64,000 nt of DNA from Photobacterium rosenbergii (GCF_003026455.1 NZ_PYMB01000017.1:37904-101903), one strand, 5' to 3'. Positions 34,182-44,793 are shown, numbered from the stretch's first letter. The notes: generated from the sequence alone by a model not told the origin. Numbers and translations are program-made.

Positions 34182-34948
34182 TGACAATACTGATCACCCG
34201 CCCGGCACCGGAATGCCACCAGCTAACCCAGCAGCTGACTGCTGCGGGGATCAGTGCCATTGCCCAGCCCCTGCTGGAAATTCAGCCGGGGCAGCAACTG
34301 CAAGACCTACCCAATGCCCTCTCACAACTGCAAAATGGCGATTTCCTGATTGCCGTCAGTGTTCACGCAGCCAACCTAGCGCACAATTACATGATGTCGG
34401 TAGGTGTCAGCTGGCCAAAAAACGTGCATTATATAGCGGTCGGCCAGAAAACCGCCGCCGCGCTGCAAGACTATACAGGACAATCTGTCCAGACACCGTC
34501 TGAGCGCAGTGACAGTGAGGGTCTATTGGCCTTACCGATATTGTCTGATGTGGCTGGGCGCCGAGCGCTCATTCTGCGGGGCAATGGCGGGCGCGAGTTA
34601 ATATACCAGCGCCTATGCCAAAGTGGGGCCGATGTCTCCTATTGCGAGACATACCAGCGCAGCTGGTTACCGCTTGATGGCCCGGCCCTGAGCCGGAATT
34701 GGCAGCAGGCCAATGTTGACACCCTGGTGGTCACCAGTGGTGAGCAACTTGACCAGTTGGTCAAGCTCATACCAGACAGCGCCAAGGCTTGGTTTCTTAA
34801 CTGCCAGCTATTCGTACCAAGCCAGCGAATCGCCGATCAAGCCCTCGGGCTTGGTTTTCGTTTAATTTCCAATGTGGGAAGTGCGGCTAACGGCCCACTG
34901 TTCACGACCCTAAGCAAAATAGGCACAATGGGAAAATCGGATGACTGA
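34181..34948 (+). CDS. hemD: Uroporphyrinogen III synthase
   Basis: Closes and inverts ring D of hydroxymethylbilane. The start is ATG 34181, overlapping the hemC stop by one base. The same frame is open further upstream, but only as a shadow of hemC. The 255-residue product begins MTILITRPAPECHQLTQQL and contains VSVHAANLAHNYM, ILRGNGGRELIYQRL and VSYCETYQR. These are low-conservation but typical HemD features. It overlaps hemX by eight bases. Confidence 0.95.
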   Translation: MTILITRPAPECHQLTQQLTAAGISAIAQPLLEIQPGQQLQDLPNALSQLQNGDFLIAVSVHAANLAHNYMMSVGVSWPKNVHYIAVGQKTAAALQDYTGQSVQTPSERSDSEGLLALPILSDVAGRRALILRGNGGRELIYQRLCQSGADVSYCETYQRSWLPLDGPALSRNWQQANVDTLVVTSGEQLDQLVKLIPDSAKAWFLNCQLFVPSQRIADQALGLGFRLISNVGSAANGPLFTTLSKIGTMGKSDD

Positions 34949-36161
34949 TAAAAAAACCAATAATGAAAACCCTGCAGATAAGCAACAATCCGCAGCGAAC
35001 AACACTAATAAGCAAGGACAAGCCAGTGCCAAGGCACAAGCGCCAAAACCTGCCCCAGAAAAAAAACCAGCGCCTGAGAAACAGGAAAAAGCAGCCCAGC
35101 CTGCTGCACCAGCCAGTCAACCGAGCGAAAAACAGGGCGGCAGCAAAACGGGTGCCATTGCTATCGCACTGGTCATTGCCCTAGGAGCCGGCCTTTACTA
35201 CCACGGCCACCAGCAGACCCTAGCCCAAAACAACCAAATGACCGCCCTGAAGCAGGAAATTTCCCAGCTTCAATCCCAGCTCCAGTCATCTCTCAAGACT
35301 TCCCAGCAAGAAACATTAAGCCAAGTGAACAGCAGCCTGCAGCGTACCGAGACATCGATCGAGCAGCAGGATAAGTCTATTACCGGCTTGCAGATGGCGC
35401 TTGCTGAAATGAAAGGCCGCCGCCCGAACGACTGGCTGCTGGCTGAAGCAGACTACCTGGTCAAGATGGCTGGCCGCAAACTGTGGCTCGAGCACGATAC
35501 TGTCAGTGCGACTATCTTGCTGGAATCTGCCGACCACCGCATTGCTGAGCTCAACGACCCTAGCCTGACCCCTATTCGCCAGGCAATGCACACCGATATT
35601 ACCGCCCTGAAAGGCGTTGCCCGTGTTGACCGCGATGGCCTTGTCCTGCGCCTAACCAGCCTACAGGAAGAAATTGGCAAACTACCACTGGCCAATGCCA
35701 TCCTGCCTGAAGCTGAAGCTGTCGAGTCAACCGAGGTCTCAGCATCTGTTGACGACTGGAAGCAAAACCTGAAGACCTCACTGAAAAACTTCAGTGACCA
35801 CTTCATCACTTATCGTCAGCGTGACGGCAGCGTGATCCCGCTACTGACACCGAAGCAAGACTTCTACCTGCAGGAAAACATCAAGTCCAAGCTAGAAACC
35901 GCCATCAAGTCGGTATACCGCGAGCAGGGTGAGCTTTACACCACCTCACTGGCGATGGCTAAAGACTGGGCTGAGCAGTTCTACAATATGGAAGATCCTG
36001 CGGTTCAGAGCTTCATCAGTACACTAGAAGCACTCGGCCAAGAGAACATCGAAGCTGATTACCCAAGCAAGCTGCAGTCTCAGGCGCTGATCACCGATAC
36101 CATCAGCGAGCGCCTACGCCAGCAGGTGAAACCGCTTAGCACAGAGGAGAACCCTGCATGA
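34941..36161 (+). CDS. hemX: HemX family membrane protein
   Basis: Although often labelled uroporphyrinogen-III methyltransferase, this 406-residue protein has no methyltransferase motif. A Lys/Ala/Pro/Gln-rich cytoplasmic tail (about residues 1-72) precedes one transmembrane helix (GAIAIALVIALGAGLYY). A coiled-coil region and a periplasmic HemX domain (DWLLAEADYLVKMAGRKLWL) follow. Its role in haem synthesis is not proved. It overlaps hemD by eight bases and hemY by four. Confidence 0.93.
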   Translation: MTDKKTNNENPADKQQSAANNTNKQGQASAKAQAPKPAPEKKPAPEKQEKAAQPAAPASQPSEKQGGSKTGAIAIALVIALGAGLYYHGHQQTLAQNNQMTALKQEISQLQSQLQSSLKTSQQETLSQVNSSLQRTETSIEQQDKSITGLQMALAEMKGRRPNDWLLAEADYLVKMAGRKLWLEHDTVSATILLESADHRIAELNDPSLTPIRQAMHTDITALKGVARVDRDGLVLRLTSLQEEIGKLPLANAILPEAEAVESTEVSASVDDWKQNLKTSLKNFSDHFITYRQRDGSVIPLLTPKQDFYLQENIKSKLETAIKSVYREQGELYTTSLAMAKDWAEQFYNMEDPAVQSFISTLEALGQENIEADYPSKLQSQALITDTISERLRQQVKPLSTEENPA

Positions 36162-37345
36162 TCAAACTGCTATTGCTGGTTGCCGCACTGATCGCCGGTA
36201 TCGTTGTCGGTCCAATGCTGGCCGGTAACCAAGGCTACGTACTGATCTCTGCGGCCAACCAAACGGTAGAAATGAGCCTGACCACCCTGATCATCTTGGT
36301 GGTTGTCCTGTTCGGTGCTTTTTTCCTACTGGAGAATATCCTCAAGCGCTTGTTCTCGCTGGGTAGTTCAACCCGCGGCTGGTTCTCGGGCCGCAAGACC
36401 CGCAAAGCACGCCTGCAAACCTCTGAAGGCCTGACCAAGGTTATCGAAGGTGATTGGAAGCAAGCTGAAAAACTGGTTGTTAAGTCCGCCAAGCACAGTG
36501 ACGCCCCGCTACTTAACTACCTAGCCGCAGCCGAAGCCGCCCAGGGCCAAGGTGACGCTAGCCAACGTGACGAGTACCTGAAATTGGCCGCTGATATCGA
36601 TGGCCAAAGCCTGGCGGTTGCCCTGACCCGTGCCAAGCTCCAGTACCGCCAGCAACAATTCGAGCAGGCTGTTGCTACCTTGCAGGACATCAAGCGCGAC
36701 CATGGCCGCAACCCTGTATTGCTGACCCTACTCAAAGACTGTTACGTCCGTCTGGAAGATTGGAAACCTCTTCTCGCCCTGCTGCCCCAGCTTGAGAAAG
36801 CTGGCGTGATCGATGCAGAAGAAGCTGCCAAACTAGAAGCCAAAGCCGAGTGTGGCATCATGCACCATATCGCTAAGCAGCAAGGTAGCGAAGGGTTGAT
36901 GGGGCATTGGAATAGCCTTAACCGCAAGACCAAGGCCCGTCCTGATCTGGTTGCCTGCTTCGTCAAGCTCATGAGCCAGTACAATGCCGACAGCGAAGCG
37001 TATACCGTACTTCGTGACGCACTAAAGAAGAACAATGACGAGTCGCTGATCAACCTTGTTCCAGCACTAAAGCTGGCCGACAACCACCCAGCTATCGTTC
37101 GCCTGCAGGACTTACTTCGCTATGACAGCAGCAACCCGAGCACCCACAGTGCCCTGGGCCAGTTGTTGATGCGTGAAGGCAAACTGGAAGAGGCCAAGGA
37201 GCATTTCGAGAAAGCCATCGCCCTGCGTAGTGATGTGGCTGACTATGGCTACCTGGTTGAGGTGATGGAGCAACTGGATGACAAGCAAGGCGCTGCCGAG
37301 CTGTCCCGCCAGGCTCTCACATTGGCGCTACCGGCCAAAAGTTAA
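36158..37345 (+). CDS. hemY: HemY-type tetratricopeptide membrane protein
   Basis: The 395-residue product has two N-terminal transmembrane helices (about residues 3-20 and 40-62) with the HemY_N pattern GPMLAGNQGYVLISAANQTVEMS. Helical repeats follow, ending in a clear TPR (LGQLLMREGKLEEAKEHFEKAIALR). It is not the protoporphyrinogen oxidase HemY of Bacillus. Proteobacterial HemY is proposed to help organise haem-synthesis enzymes at the membrane. It is last in the operon and is followed by a terminator. Confidence 0.94.
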   Translation: MIKLLLLVAALIAGIVVGPMLAGNQGYVLISAANQTVEMSLTTLIILVVVLFGAFFLLENILKRLFSLGSSTRGWFSGRKTRKARLQTSEGLTKVIEGDWKQAEKLVVKSAKHSDAPLLNYLAAAEAAQGQGDASQRDEYLKLAADIDGQSLAVALTRAKLQYRQQQFEQAVATLQDIKRDHGRNPVLLTLLKDCYVRLEDWKPLLALLPQLEKAGVIDAEEAAKLEAKAECGIMHHIAKQQGSEGLMGHWNSLNRKTKARPDLVACFVKLMSQYNADSEAYTVLRDALKKNNDESLINLVPALKLADNHPAIVRLQDLLRYDSSNPSTHSALGQLLMREGKLEEAKEHFEKAIALRSDVADYGYLVEVMEQLDDKQGAAELSRQALTLALPAKS

Positions 37346-37373
37346 CAAAAAAGCAACATAACATTTTGCAATT

Positions 37374-37400
37374 AAAAAGCACCCGGAAGGGTGCTTTTTT
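37374..37400 (+). terminator. hemCDXY terminator
   Basis: agcaccc and gggtgct pair around GGAA and are followed by T6. Confidence 0.9.
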
Positions 37401-37549
37401 ATACTCAAAAGCAATGGTTTGTGTGTCCTATTACGGATATTTGTTTCTAATTGTTAACAGGCGTTTCAACCTATATCCATCCCATTGCTAGCATTTTGTA
37501 AACAGGTTTCAATAGGGGTTCCCGTTGCTCAACAGATGGATACCTAACT

Positions 37550-37639
37550 ATGGATATGCTTCCTTGGTTAATCGTTTCTGGCATTATTGTTTCTGTGATC
37601 ACCTGCCTAATGACTGCAGTACTGATCAAAGAATCATAA
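37550..37639 (+). CDS. 29-residue predicted membrane peptide
   Basis: ATG 37550 (or the in-frame ATG 37556) opens a frame ending TAA at 37637-37639. The product is MDMLPWLIVSGIIVSVITCL followed by MTAVLIKES, one hydrophobic helix with a short charged end. A strong terminator starts 11 bases after the stop, so the unit is isolated between two terminators. The ribosome site is weak. Single-helix peptides of this size often bind a larger membrane protein. I do not recognise the family. Confidence 0.5.
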   Translation: MDMLPWLIVSGIIVSVITCLMTAVLIKES

Positions 37640-37650
37640 TTGCCCAGAAC

Positions 37651-37678
37651 AAAAAAACCTCCGCCAGGAGGTTTTTTT
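37651..37678 (+). terminator. Terminator of the 29-residue peptide gene
   Basis: aacctcc and ggaggtt pair around GCCA, with A7 before and T7 after. It can also end the converging minus-strand gene. Confidence 0.88.
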
Positions 37679-37695
37679 ATGTCCGAATTTTACAA

Positions 37696-38169
37696 TTAAA
37701 TCGACGCTTGTACTTCTTCAAGCGCCTTGTGGTAGCGACGGGTCGTCTTCATGGCTTTCTTGAGTTGCTTCTTCTGCTTCTTCGCCAGTTTCTTCAATTT
37801 TTTAAGCTGCTTGGCTTTCTTCTTAGCCTCTTTACGGCTTGCAACCACTGCCGGGTGGGAGGCTATAACAGGCGCAGGAACATCCAACTCCGCTGCCACG
37901 GCAGCAACCTGTGCCGCCCCTCTAGGCAACGGAGCTACCTGAGGCAATTCAGACACAGTTGCAGTCTCCACCGACGTCAGGCTCGGTTTCACCACATGAG
38001 TCATATCGGTAGGCCGTTTCAGGGCACTGGGCTTACACAAATAAGCTTTCTCTGACGCGACCCGGGTACAGCTGCTGCACATATAGTTGGCAGTACTAAC
38101 AATCCGGCTGATAGTGGAAAACTGGGCTGCGATTTCAACCCGGCGGTATTTACATAACGACTTTGCCAT
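37696..38169 (-). CDS. Uncharacterised protein with Cys motif and Lys-rich coiled-coil tail
   Basis: The 157-residue protein is not recognised. Its N-terminal part has spaced cysteines (YMCSSCTRVASEKAYLCKP) that could bind a metal. A middle Pro/Val/Ala-rich linker follows. The C-terminal 50 residues are extremely basic and helical (KEAKKKAKQLKKLKKLAKKQ), suited to binding nucleic acid or ribosomes. GATGAGG precedes ATG 38169. It lies downstream of rsmJ on the same strand, 82 bases away. A ribosome-linked role is only a guess from the composition. Confidence 0.7.
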   Translation of the reverse strand: MAKSLCKYRRVEIAAQFSTISRIVSTANYMCSSCTRVASEKAYLCKPSALKRPTDMTHVVKPSLTSVETATVSELPQVAPLPRGAAQVAAVAAELDVPAPVIASHPAVVASRKEAKKKAKQLKKLKKLAKKQKKQLKKAMKTTRRYHKALEEVQASI

Positions 38170-38251
38170 TCCCTCATCTCCGGCTGCCCGGTCAAGGTCC
38201 GACCGGAGTAACTACTCTCATTTACAATATACCGCCGCTATCAAAGGAACG

Positions 38252-39022
38252 CTACTTCATCGCTGCTTTTACATAGACATCAAAACGATTTTTCTTGGTC
38301 TCAATCGCAGTAGCCGGTTTTTGCCCTGCCAAAAACTCCGCATAGTCCGGACGTTTGACCACGACCCGCTTGGTCGCCAACGCCAGTGCGGGGGCCAACA
38401 AACCATCGGCATCGAGATCGGCGCCAACCAATGTCTGGAAGACCCGCATCTCCTTTTTCACCAAGGCCGATTTTTTCTTGTGCGGATACATAGGGTCAAG
38501 GTACACCACATCCGGTGCAACGAAGTCGGGGTCGGCAGCCAGTTGCTCCAGCGCGTTATGGCTAGAGGCATGCAGCAGGGTCATACGCTCGCTGATCCAG
38601 CCACCGATTTCACTGTCGGCTTTAGCTCGGGCCAAACCATCATCGAGCAACGCGGCTACCACCGGATGACGCTCGACCATCTGCACTTTGCAGCCTAGCG
38701 ACGCCAAGACAAAAGCATCTCGCCCAAGGCCAGCGGTACCATCGACAACCGTCGGCGTCACCCCACCCTTAAGGCCTACCGCTTTGGCAATTGCCTGCCC
38801 GCGGCCACCACCAAACTTGCGACGGTGCGCCACTGCGCCACCTGCAAGGTCAACATATACTGCACCCAATTTAGGTTCGTCGAGCTTGCGCAACTCCAGC
38901 CGCTCAGCTGTCAGTACCAAGGCAAACTCGCTGTCAGGATCATGGGATAGCCCCCAGCGTTCTGCCAGCAGATCCAGTTCAGGTTGACGTTCAGGGGACT
39001 CACAAATTAAGGCTAGTTGCAC
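38252..39022 (-). CDS. rsmJ: 16S rRNA (guanine-1516-N2)-methyltransferase RsmJ
   Basis: I place the start at GTG 39022, seven bases after GGAG, giving 256 residues beginning (M)QLALICESPERQ, which lines up with E. coli RsmJ. The longer frame to 39067 adds unrelated residues. Conserved parts are LELRKLDEPKLGAVYVDLAG, AHRRKFGGGRGQAIAKAVG, the SAM motif VVDGTAGLGRDAFVLASLG, VYLDPMYPHKKKSALVKKEM and RVVVKRPDYA. The enzyme modifies the 30S subunit. Confidence 0.96.
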   Translation of the reverse strand: MQLALICESPERQPELDLLAERWGLSHDPDSEFALVLTAERLELRKLDEPKLGAVYVDLAGGAVAHRRKFGGGRGQAIAKAVGLKGGVTPTVVDGTAGLGRDAFVLASLGCKVQMVERHPVVAALLDDGLARAKADSEIGGWISERMTLLHASSHNALEQLAADPDFVAPDVVYLDPMYPHKKKSALVKKEMRVFQTLVGADLDADGLLAPALALATKRVVVKRPDYAEFLAGQKPATAIETKKNRFDVYVKAAMK

Positions 39023-39082
39023 ACGCACACTCCGGTAAATACAGGGCCTGCCAGCCACATAAGGCAAGCATTAGGCGGCGGA

Positions 39083-42000
39083 TTATACCACCTCTTCTCG
39101 TTGGCTCAATTGAGCGACCAATTGGGACAACGGTTGCGGGCGGCCGAACAGGTAACCCTGGGCGTAATCCACGCCGAGCTCACCGAGCCTGGCAAGGATT
39201 GCCTCATTCTCGACAAACTCCGCAACAGTCTGTTTGCCCATCTTCTTGGCCAGATCATTGATCGCCTTCACCATGGCAAAATCCACTTCATCATCGGCGA
39301 TATCTCGGACAAACATACCATCAATCTTGATGATATCGACCGGCATCCGCTTCAAGTAGCCAAAAGAGGATAACCCAGAGCCAAAGTCGTCCAGTGAAAT
39401 ACGGCAGCCCAGCTCTTTGAGCAAGGTAAAGGAGCGAATCGCCTCACTCATATTACCAATAGCGGCCGTTTCGGTGATTTCCAAACAAAGTTTATGCGCC
39501 GGTATCAACGAGTGGCGGATTTTGTCCTGCAGGAAATGGACGAAATCACGATCGCCAATTGACTGGCCCGAGAGGTTAATGGCGCACATATCCAAAGATG
39601 CAACAGCCTCCGGATGGGACTCCAGCCAGCCTATCACTGCGCTGACAACGTAGCGGTCAATACGGTGGGCCAGGTTGTAGCGCTCAGCTGCCGGCATAAA
39701 CAAACCCGGTGAAATCATCTCGCCATCATCGTTACGGATCCGGACCAACACTTCATAGTGCTGCCCCTGGCTATTTACACCAAGGGGTGAGATCGGCTGG
39801 GCATAGAGTTCAAGCCGTTGCTCGGACAAAGCTTTGCGGATGAGGTTAACACACTCCATTTCCAGCTCACGGCGCCGCAGCTCTTCATCATCAGGATGGT
39901 AGACATGGAGGCGGTTACGGCCCTCATCTTTGGCGGCATAACACGCAGTATCGGCCTGGGCGTGCACTTGCTGGGTTGAACCCGCGGTTTCATCAATCAT
40001 CCGCAGACCTATCGAAGCGCTGAAACTAAAACGGGCGGTCTGCCAGTAAAACTCGCTCTCTTCGAGCAAATGCAAGATTTCGCGCCCGAACGCTACTGCC
40101 TCAACCAATTGGCAGTCGGTCAGGATCACAGCAAACTCATCCCCGCCAAGGCGGGACAACACTGCCCCAGCAGGGGTGATCCCCTTGAGCAGCATGGCCA
40201 CCTGTTTAAGTGCCTCATCACCGGCTTCATGGCCGGCAGTATCATTGATGATTTTGAACTGATCCAAATCAATGTAGAGCATCGCGTGCTGGGCCTGGTG
40301 TTCACGGGCCTCTGCCAATGCCTTTTCTAGCGACTGCTCAAAATGGTTACGGTTGTATAAATCGGTCAGGTAATCATGGCAGGCCTGATAGGCAAGCTGT
40401 TCTTCCAGCTCTCGGGTCGAGGTAATATCTTCCCCGACCACCAGCAACTGGCGGTTTTGTGCCTGGCGTATCGTCTCTCGGATCCATACTGTGCGGCCAT
40501 CCTCGCAACAATAACGCAGTTGGCGCCGCCATACCCGTTGGCCCACATTATCCAGCGCCGAGCTAATATAACGCTGCGGAACCGGTTCATCCCCTTCATA
40601 GAAATTGGCAATCTTATGGCCGAGTAAATCCCGTTTACTGTAGCCAAGTAGATCGGCGGCAAATTGGTTGACTGACTGGATCCGGGACTGGCGGTCGACT
40701 GTCAGCAGCATCACTGGCTGTTGCTCGTAGAGCAAACGGTAGCTAGCCTCACGCTCACGCAGCTTTTCCTCCATTTGGTGGCGGGCTGTCACATCACGGG
40801 CCTCTAGCAACAGTTGCACCTCACCGCTCTCCCCTGCAGGCAAACGCTTGATCACTATATCCAAAACCCGGCAGCCATCCTCCTGGCTCTGGATATCGAT
40901 TTCCATTCGCACCGGCTGGCTGCATGCTTGGGTCACCGCGCGGCTTAATTTAAGGGCGGCTTCCGGGCTCCAGCAATACCATCGCCATAATGGCCGGTCA
41001 TACTTGACCACAGAGCGCCCTACCAACTCATGCAACGCGAGGTTGCCCGATACCAGCATCCCCGCCTTGTCGAAGATACCGATGAACTGGAAGCTCTGAT
41101 CGAAGACCCCTTCAAACAGGGCCCGGCTCTGCTGCAGCCGTTGCTCCCCTTTACGTAGCCTGCGGATCACCATCACCAGCAGGGCGATAACGCCCCCCAT
41201 CACGCTCAGGGCAACCGTCAATACCCGGATTTCATTCTGGTAGCGGTGAAACCAACTCTGCGGCTGGTTAATGATAAGGGTCTCATTGTTGTCAATTTCC
41301 AACCCCCAACGGGCAACCTCGGGGTAGTTAAAGATTTCTTTGCCGTTGCTGCGAATAAAGGTCGGAAAGCGGGTGACTTTACCATCGAGCAGTTTGACCA
41401 ACATCTTGCCAATCTGCCGGCCTTTGTCATAACCACCTACCATGACACCACCGACCACGCCATGGTTGAGCATGTACTTATAGGAGGCGTACACAGGTGC
41501 TGCTGCCCGCCCTGTCAATTGTTCGAGAAACTCACCACTGTTCTTGTAATGGCCCTGGCTATCTTGGAAATAGCTCAAAAACAAAATGGCTGAGCGGGGT
41601 GATAAGTTCTCTGATTGGGCGAGAATTTCCTCAAAACTGCCATCCTGGATACGGACCACCTCGAGGTTGAGGAAGTTGACGTCGAGAAATTCACGGACCC
41701 CTTTCCACAATGCCCGCCCGGTCACGGTATTGTCTGCCAAGACATAAATGGTTTGCAGATCCGGCTGGACCGATAGTGCCAGGCTGATATTGGCCGCGGC
41801 ATCAGTCTGGTCAAGGATACCAATGACGTTTTTCAACCGCCGGTGTTTGTGAGGGTGGTAGTCATTGATGCCCGCAAGGATAACCGGCGTCTCACCGACT
41901 TCATCTGACAACTGGTTGATTAACCAAAGGGCATTGTCATCCGTTGCAACGATAGCCCGGTACTTCTCCCGCAACAACTTAGTGCGGTAGATATCCAGCA

Positions 42001-42214
42001 GCTCATTGAGGTATGCCGGGGACTGGTAGCGCTTGCTGTCCATGTAATTGACATGGAGCGAGACACCCTGAGTATTTACGACCGACTCAAGCCCGGCCTG
42101 AATCCCGTCTGTCCAGCGCATTCCCTTATGGTAGGAGTGGATCACCAAGGTGTCATAGGCCGAAGCTTGAAGCGGTAACCAGCCAAGAAAAAACAGAAAA
42201 GCAATCAAGCGCAT
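39083..42214 (-). CDS. Membrane sensor with PAS, GGDEF and EAL domains (cyclic-di-GMP turnover)
   Basis: The 1043-residue protein starts with a signal peptide and a periplasmic ABC-substrate-binding-like sensor (about 20-310; YDTLVIHSYHKGMRW, GINDYHPH). A transmembrane helix lies near 330-350 (VMGGVIALLVMVIRRL). Two PAS units follow, then GGDEF (SRLGGDEFAVIL) and EAL. The cyclase motif is intact. In the EAL domain the usual ExLxR reads EVLVR, keeping the metal Glu, and SLDDFGSG is present, so phosphodiesterase activity is possible. It ends close to the rsmJ start and is divergent from asnC. The ligand is unknown. Confidence 0.92.
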   Translation of the reverse strand: MRLIAFLFFLGWLPLQASAYDTLVIHSYHKGMRWTDGIQAGLESVVNTQGVSLHVNYMDSKRYQSPAYLNELLDIYRTKLLREKYRAIVATDDNALWLINQLSDEVGETPVILAGINDYHPHKHRRLKNVIGILDQTDAAANISLALSVQPDLQTIYVLADNTVTGRALWKGVREFLDVNFLNLEVVRIQDGSFEEILAQSENLSPRSAILFLSYFQDSQGHYKNSGEFLEQLTGRAAAPVYASYKYMLNHGVVGGVMVGGYDKGRQIGKMLVKLLDGKVTRFPTFIRSNGKEIFNYPEVARWGLEIDNNETLIINQPQSWFHRYQNEIRVLTVALSVMGGVIALLVMVIRRLRKGEQRLQQSRALFEGVFDQSFQFIGIFDKAGMLVSGNLALHELVGRSVVKYDRPLWRWYCWSPEAALKLSRAVTQACSQPVRMEIDIQSQEDGCRVLDIVIKRLPAGESGEVQLLLEARDVTARHQMEEKLREREASYRLLYEQQPVMLLTVDRQSRIQSVNQFAADLLGYSKRDLLGHKIANFYEGDEPVPQRYISSALDNVGQRVWRRQLRYCCEDGRTVWIRETIRQAQNRQLLVVGEDITSTRELEEQLAYQACHDYLTDLYNRNHFEQSLEKALAEAREHQAQHAMLYIDLDQFKIINDTAGHEAGDEALKQVAMLLKGITPAGAVLSRLGGDEFAVILTDCQLVEAVAFGREILHLLEESEFYWQTARFSFSASIGLRMIDETAGSTQQVHAQADTACYAAKDEGRNRLHVYHPDDEELRRRELEMECVNLIRKALSEQRLELYAQPISPLGVNSQGQHYEVLVRIRNDDGEMISPGLFMPAAERYNLAHRIDRYVVSAVIGWLESHPEAVASLDMCAINLSGQSIGDRDFVHFLQDKIRHSLIPAHKLCLEITETAAIGNMSEAIRSFTLLKELGCRISLDDFGSGLSSFGYLKRMPVDIIKIDGMFVRDIADDEVDFAMVKAINDLAKKMGKQTVAEFVENEAILARLGELGVDYAQGYLFGRPQPLSQLVAQLSQREEVV

Positions 42215-42351
42215 AAAGATCAGGGGTCCTGTCTATCAGTTGCAGGGCCAGAAGCAGGCCAAACGATAATTTTTTAATATAATTTAGCGACATAACTGGG
42301 CGACAGTATAAGATATGAACAAGCACGTATAAACCAAGGATTGCTTCTACC

Positions 42352-42813
42352 ATGACCAGCCAGATTAGAATTGATGATCTCGACCGCGAAATCCTCAATA
42401 CCCTGATGAACGATGCCCGCACCCCCTATGCCGAAATGGCCAAGCGGTTCAATGTCAGCCCGGCTACGGTCCATGTCCGGGTCGAAAAAATGCGTGCGGC
42501 CGAAATCATCACCGGTACCGAGGTGATCATCAATCCAAAACTGCTTGGTTACGATGTGTGCTGCTTTATTGGTATCAACCTCAATGCCGCACGGGACTAC
42601 CACTCGGCCCTACGCAAGCTCAACGAACTCGATGAAGTAGTAGAAGCTTACTACACCACCGGGGCCTACAATATCTTCGTCAAACTGATGTGCAAATCGA
42701 TCGAAGAGTTGCAGTACGTGCTGATCGACAAACTGCAGGCTATCGACGAAGTCCAGTCAACCGAAACCCTGATCTCGCTACAAAACCCCATTAACCGTAA
42801 CGTCAAACCCTAG
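42352..42813 (+). CDS. asnC: Regulatory protein AsnC
   Basis: The 153-residue Lrp/AsnC-family regulator is closest to AsnC itself: DDLDREILNTLMNDARTPYA, NVSPATVHVRVEKM, LGYDVCCFIGINL, YYTTGAYNIFVKLMCKSIE and QSTETLISLQNPI match the E. coli protein. AsnC controls asparagine synthetase asnA in response to asparagine; asnA is not in this window. AAGGA precedes ATG 42352. It converges with hemB. Confidence 0.94.
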   Translation: MTSQIRIDDLDREILNTLMNDARTPYAEMAKRFNVSPATVHVRVEKMRAAEIITGTEVIINPKLLGYDVCCFIGINLNAARDYHSALRKLNELDEVVEAYYTTGAYNIFVKLMCKSIEELQYVLIDKLQAIDEVQSTETLISLQNPINRNVKP

Positions 42814-42833
42814 TTCGAAAAGACCGGCACAAT

Positions 42834-42861
42834 AAAAAGGCCAGCGCTTTCGCGCTGGCCC
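42834..42861 (-). terminator. hemB terminator
   Basis: ggccagcgc and gcgctggcc pair around a short loop; the T run (TTTTT) is on the minus strand, 33 bases past the hemB stop. Confidence 0.82.
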
Positions 42862-42893
42862 TACCTAACCTTATCAGTAAGTAAACACTTACA

Positions 42894-43946
<1,053 letters not shown>

Positions 43947-43995
43947 TGCATACTCCTTTTATGGGTTAATTCGCTTTATATGGATCATATCACCC

Positions 43996-44793
43996 TCACT
44001 CGACGGAAGGTGATCCGATATTGAAAAATGCCTGAGTGGTAACATAAGCATTGGCCATCACTTGCTCGGGTTGCTGGCTGCGGCACTCGGCAATCACTGA
44101 TGCGATATGGGGCAGGAACTTAGGCTCGTTGCGGCTGGATTTCGGCTTTGGCCGGTAATCCCGTGGCAATAGGTAGGGGCAGTCGGTTTCTACCATTAAA
44201 CGGTTATCAGGAATATCACCGACAATTTCCCGCAACTCGGTGCCCCGGCGTTCGTCACAGACCCAACCGGTAATACCGATGTGCAAGTCCAGCGCCAGGC
44301 AGTCGGCCAGTTCATCCCGGGTGCCGGTGAAGCAGTGCAATACCGCCGCCGGCAGTTTGTCGCGCCACGGTTTGAGAATGGCTATAAAGCGCTCGTGGGC
44401 ATCACGGCAGTGCATGAACACCGGCATATTGAGCTCTGCTGCCATCGCCAGTTGGGCTTCAAAGACAGCCTCTTGCTGCGGCCTTGGCGAAAAATCACGG
44501 TTGAAATCGAGTCCGCACTCACCGATAGCGACGACTTCGGGGTGGGCGGACAATTCACGGATCTCTGGCAACGCCAAATCCAAGACGGTTTTAGCATCAT
44601 GGGGATGGACGCCAGCTGTACTGTAGGTATATCCCGGCCACTGGCGGGCCATCATCAGGGCCTGCTGGCTTTCTTCGATACTGGTACCGGTAACAACAAG
44701 GCCGTGGACACCCGCTGCTTTGGCGCGCGCCACGACCTCGTCGCGGTCTTTATCGAACCGGCTGTTGGTTAGGTTTACCCCGATATCAATCAT
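43996..44793 (-). CDS. tatD: TatD family metal-dependent deoxyribonuclease
   Basis: The 265-residue product starts at ATG 44793 (MIDIGVNLTNSRFDKDRDEV), aligned with E. coli TatD. GTG 44805 is open but less likely. Metal ligands are seen in GVHPHDAK, GECGLDFNRDFS, MHCRDAHERF, LHCFTGT and VETDCPYLLP. TatD is a cytoplasmic 3'-5' exonuclease linked to DNA repair and quality control and is not needed for Tat export. It sits between hemB and the peptide transporter. Confidence 0.93.
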   Translation of the reverse strand: MIDIGVNLTNSRFDKDRDEVVARAKAAGVHGLVVTGTSIEESQQALMMARQWPGYTYSTAGVHPHDAKTVLDLALPEIRELSAHPEVVAIGECGLDFNRDFSPRPQQEAVFEAQLAMAAELNMPVFMHCRDAHERFIAILKPWRDKLPAAVLHCFTGTRDELADCLALDLHIGITGWVCDERRGTELREIVGDIPDNRLMVETDCPYLLPRDYRPKPKSSRNEPKFLPHIASVIAECRSQQPEQVMANAYVTTQAFFNIGSPSVE

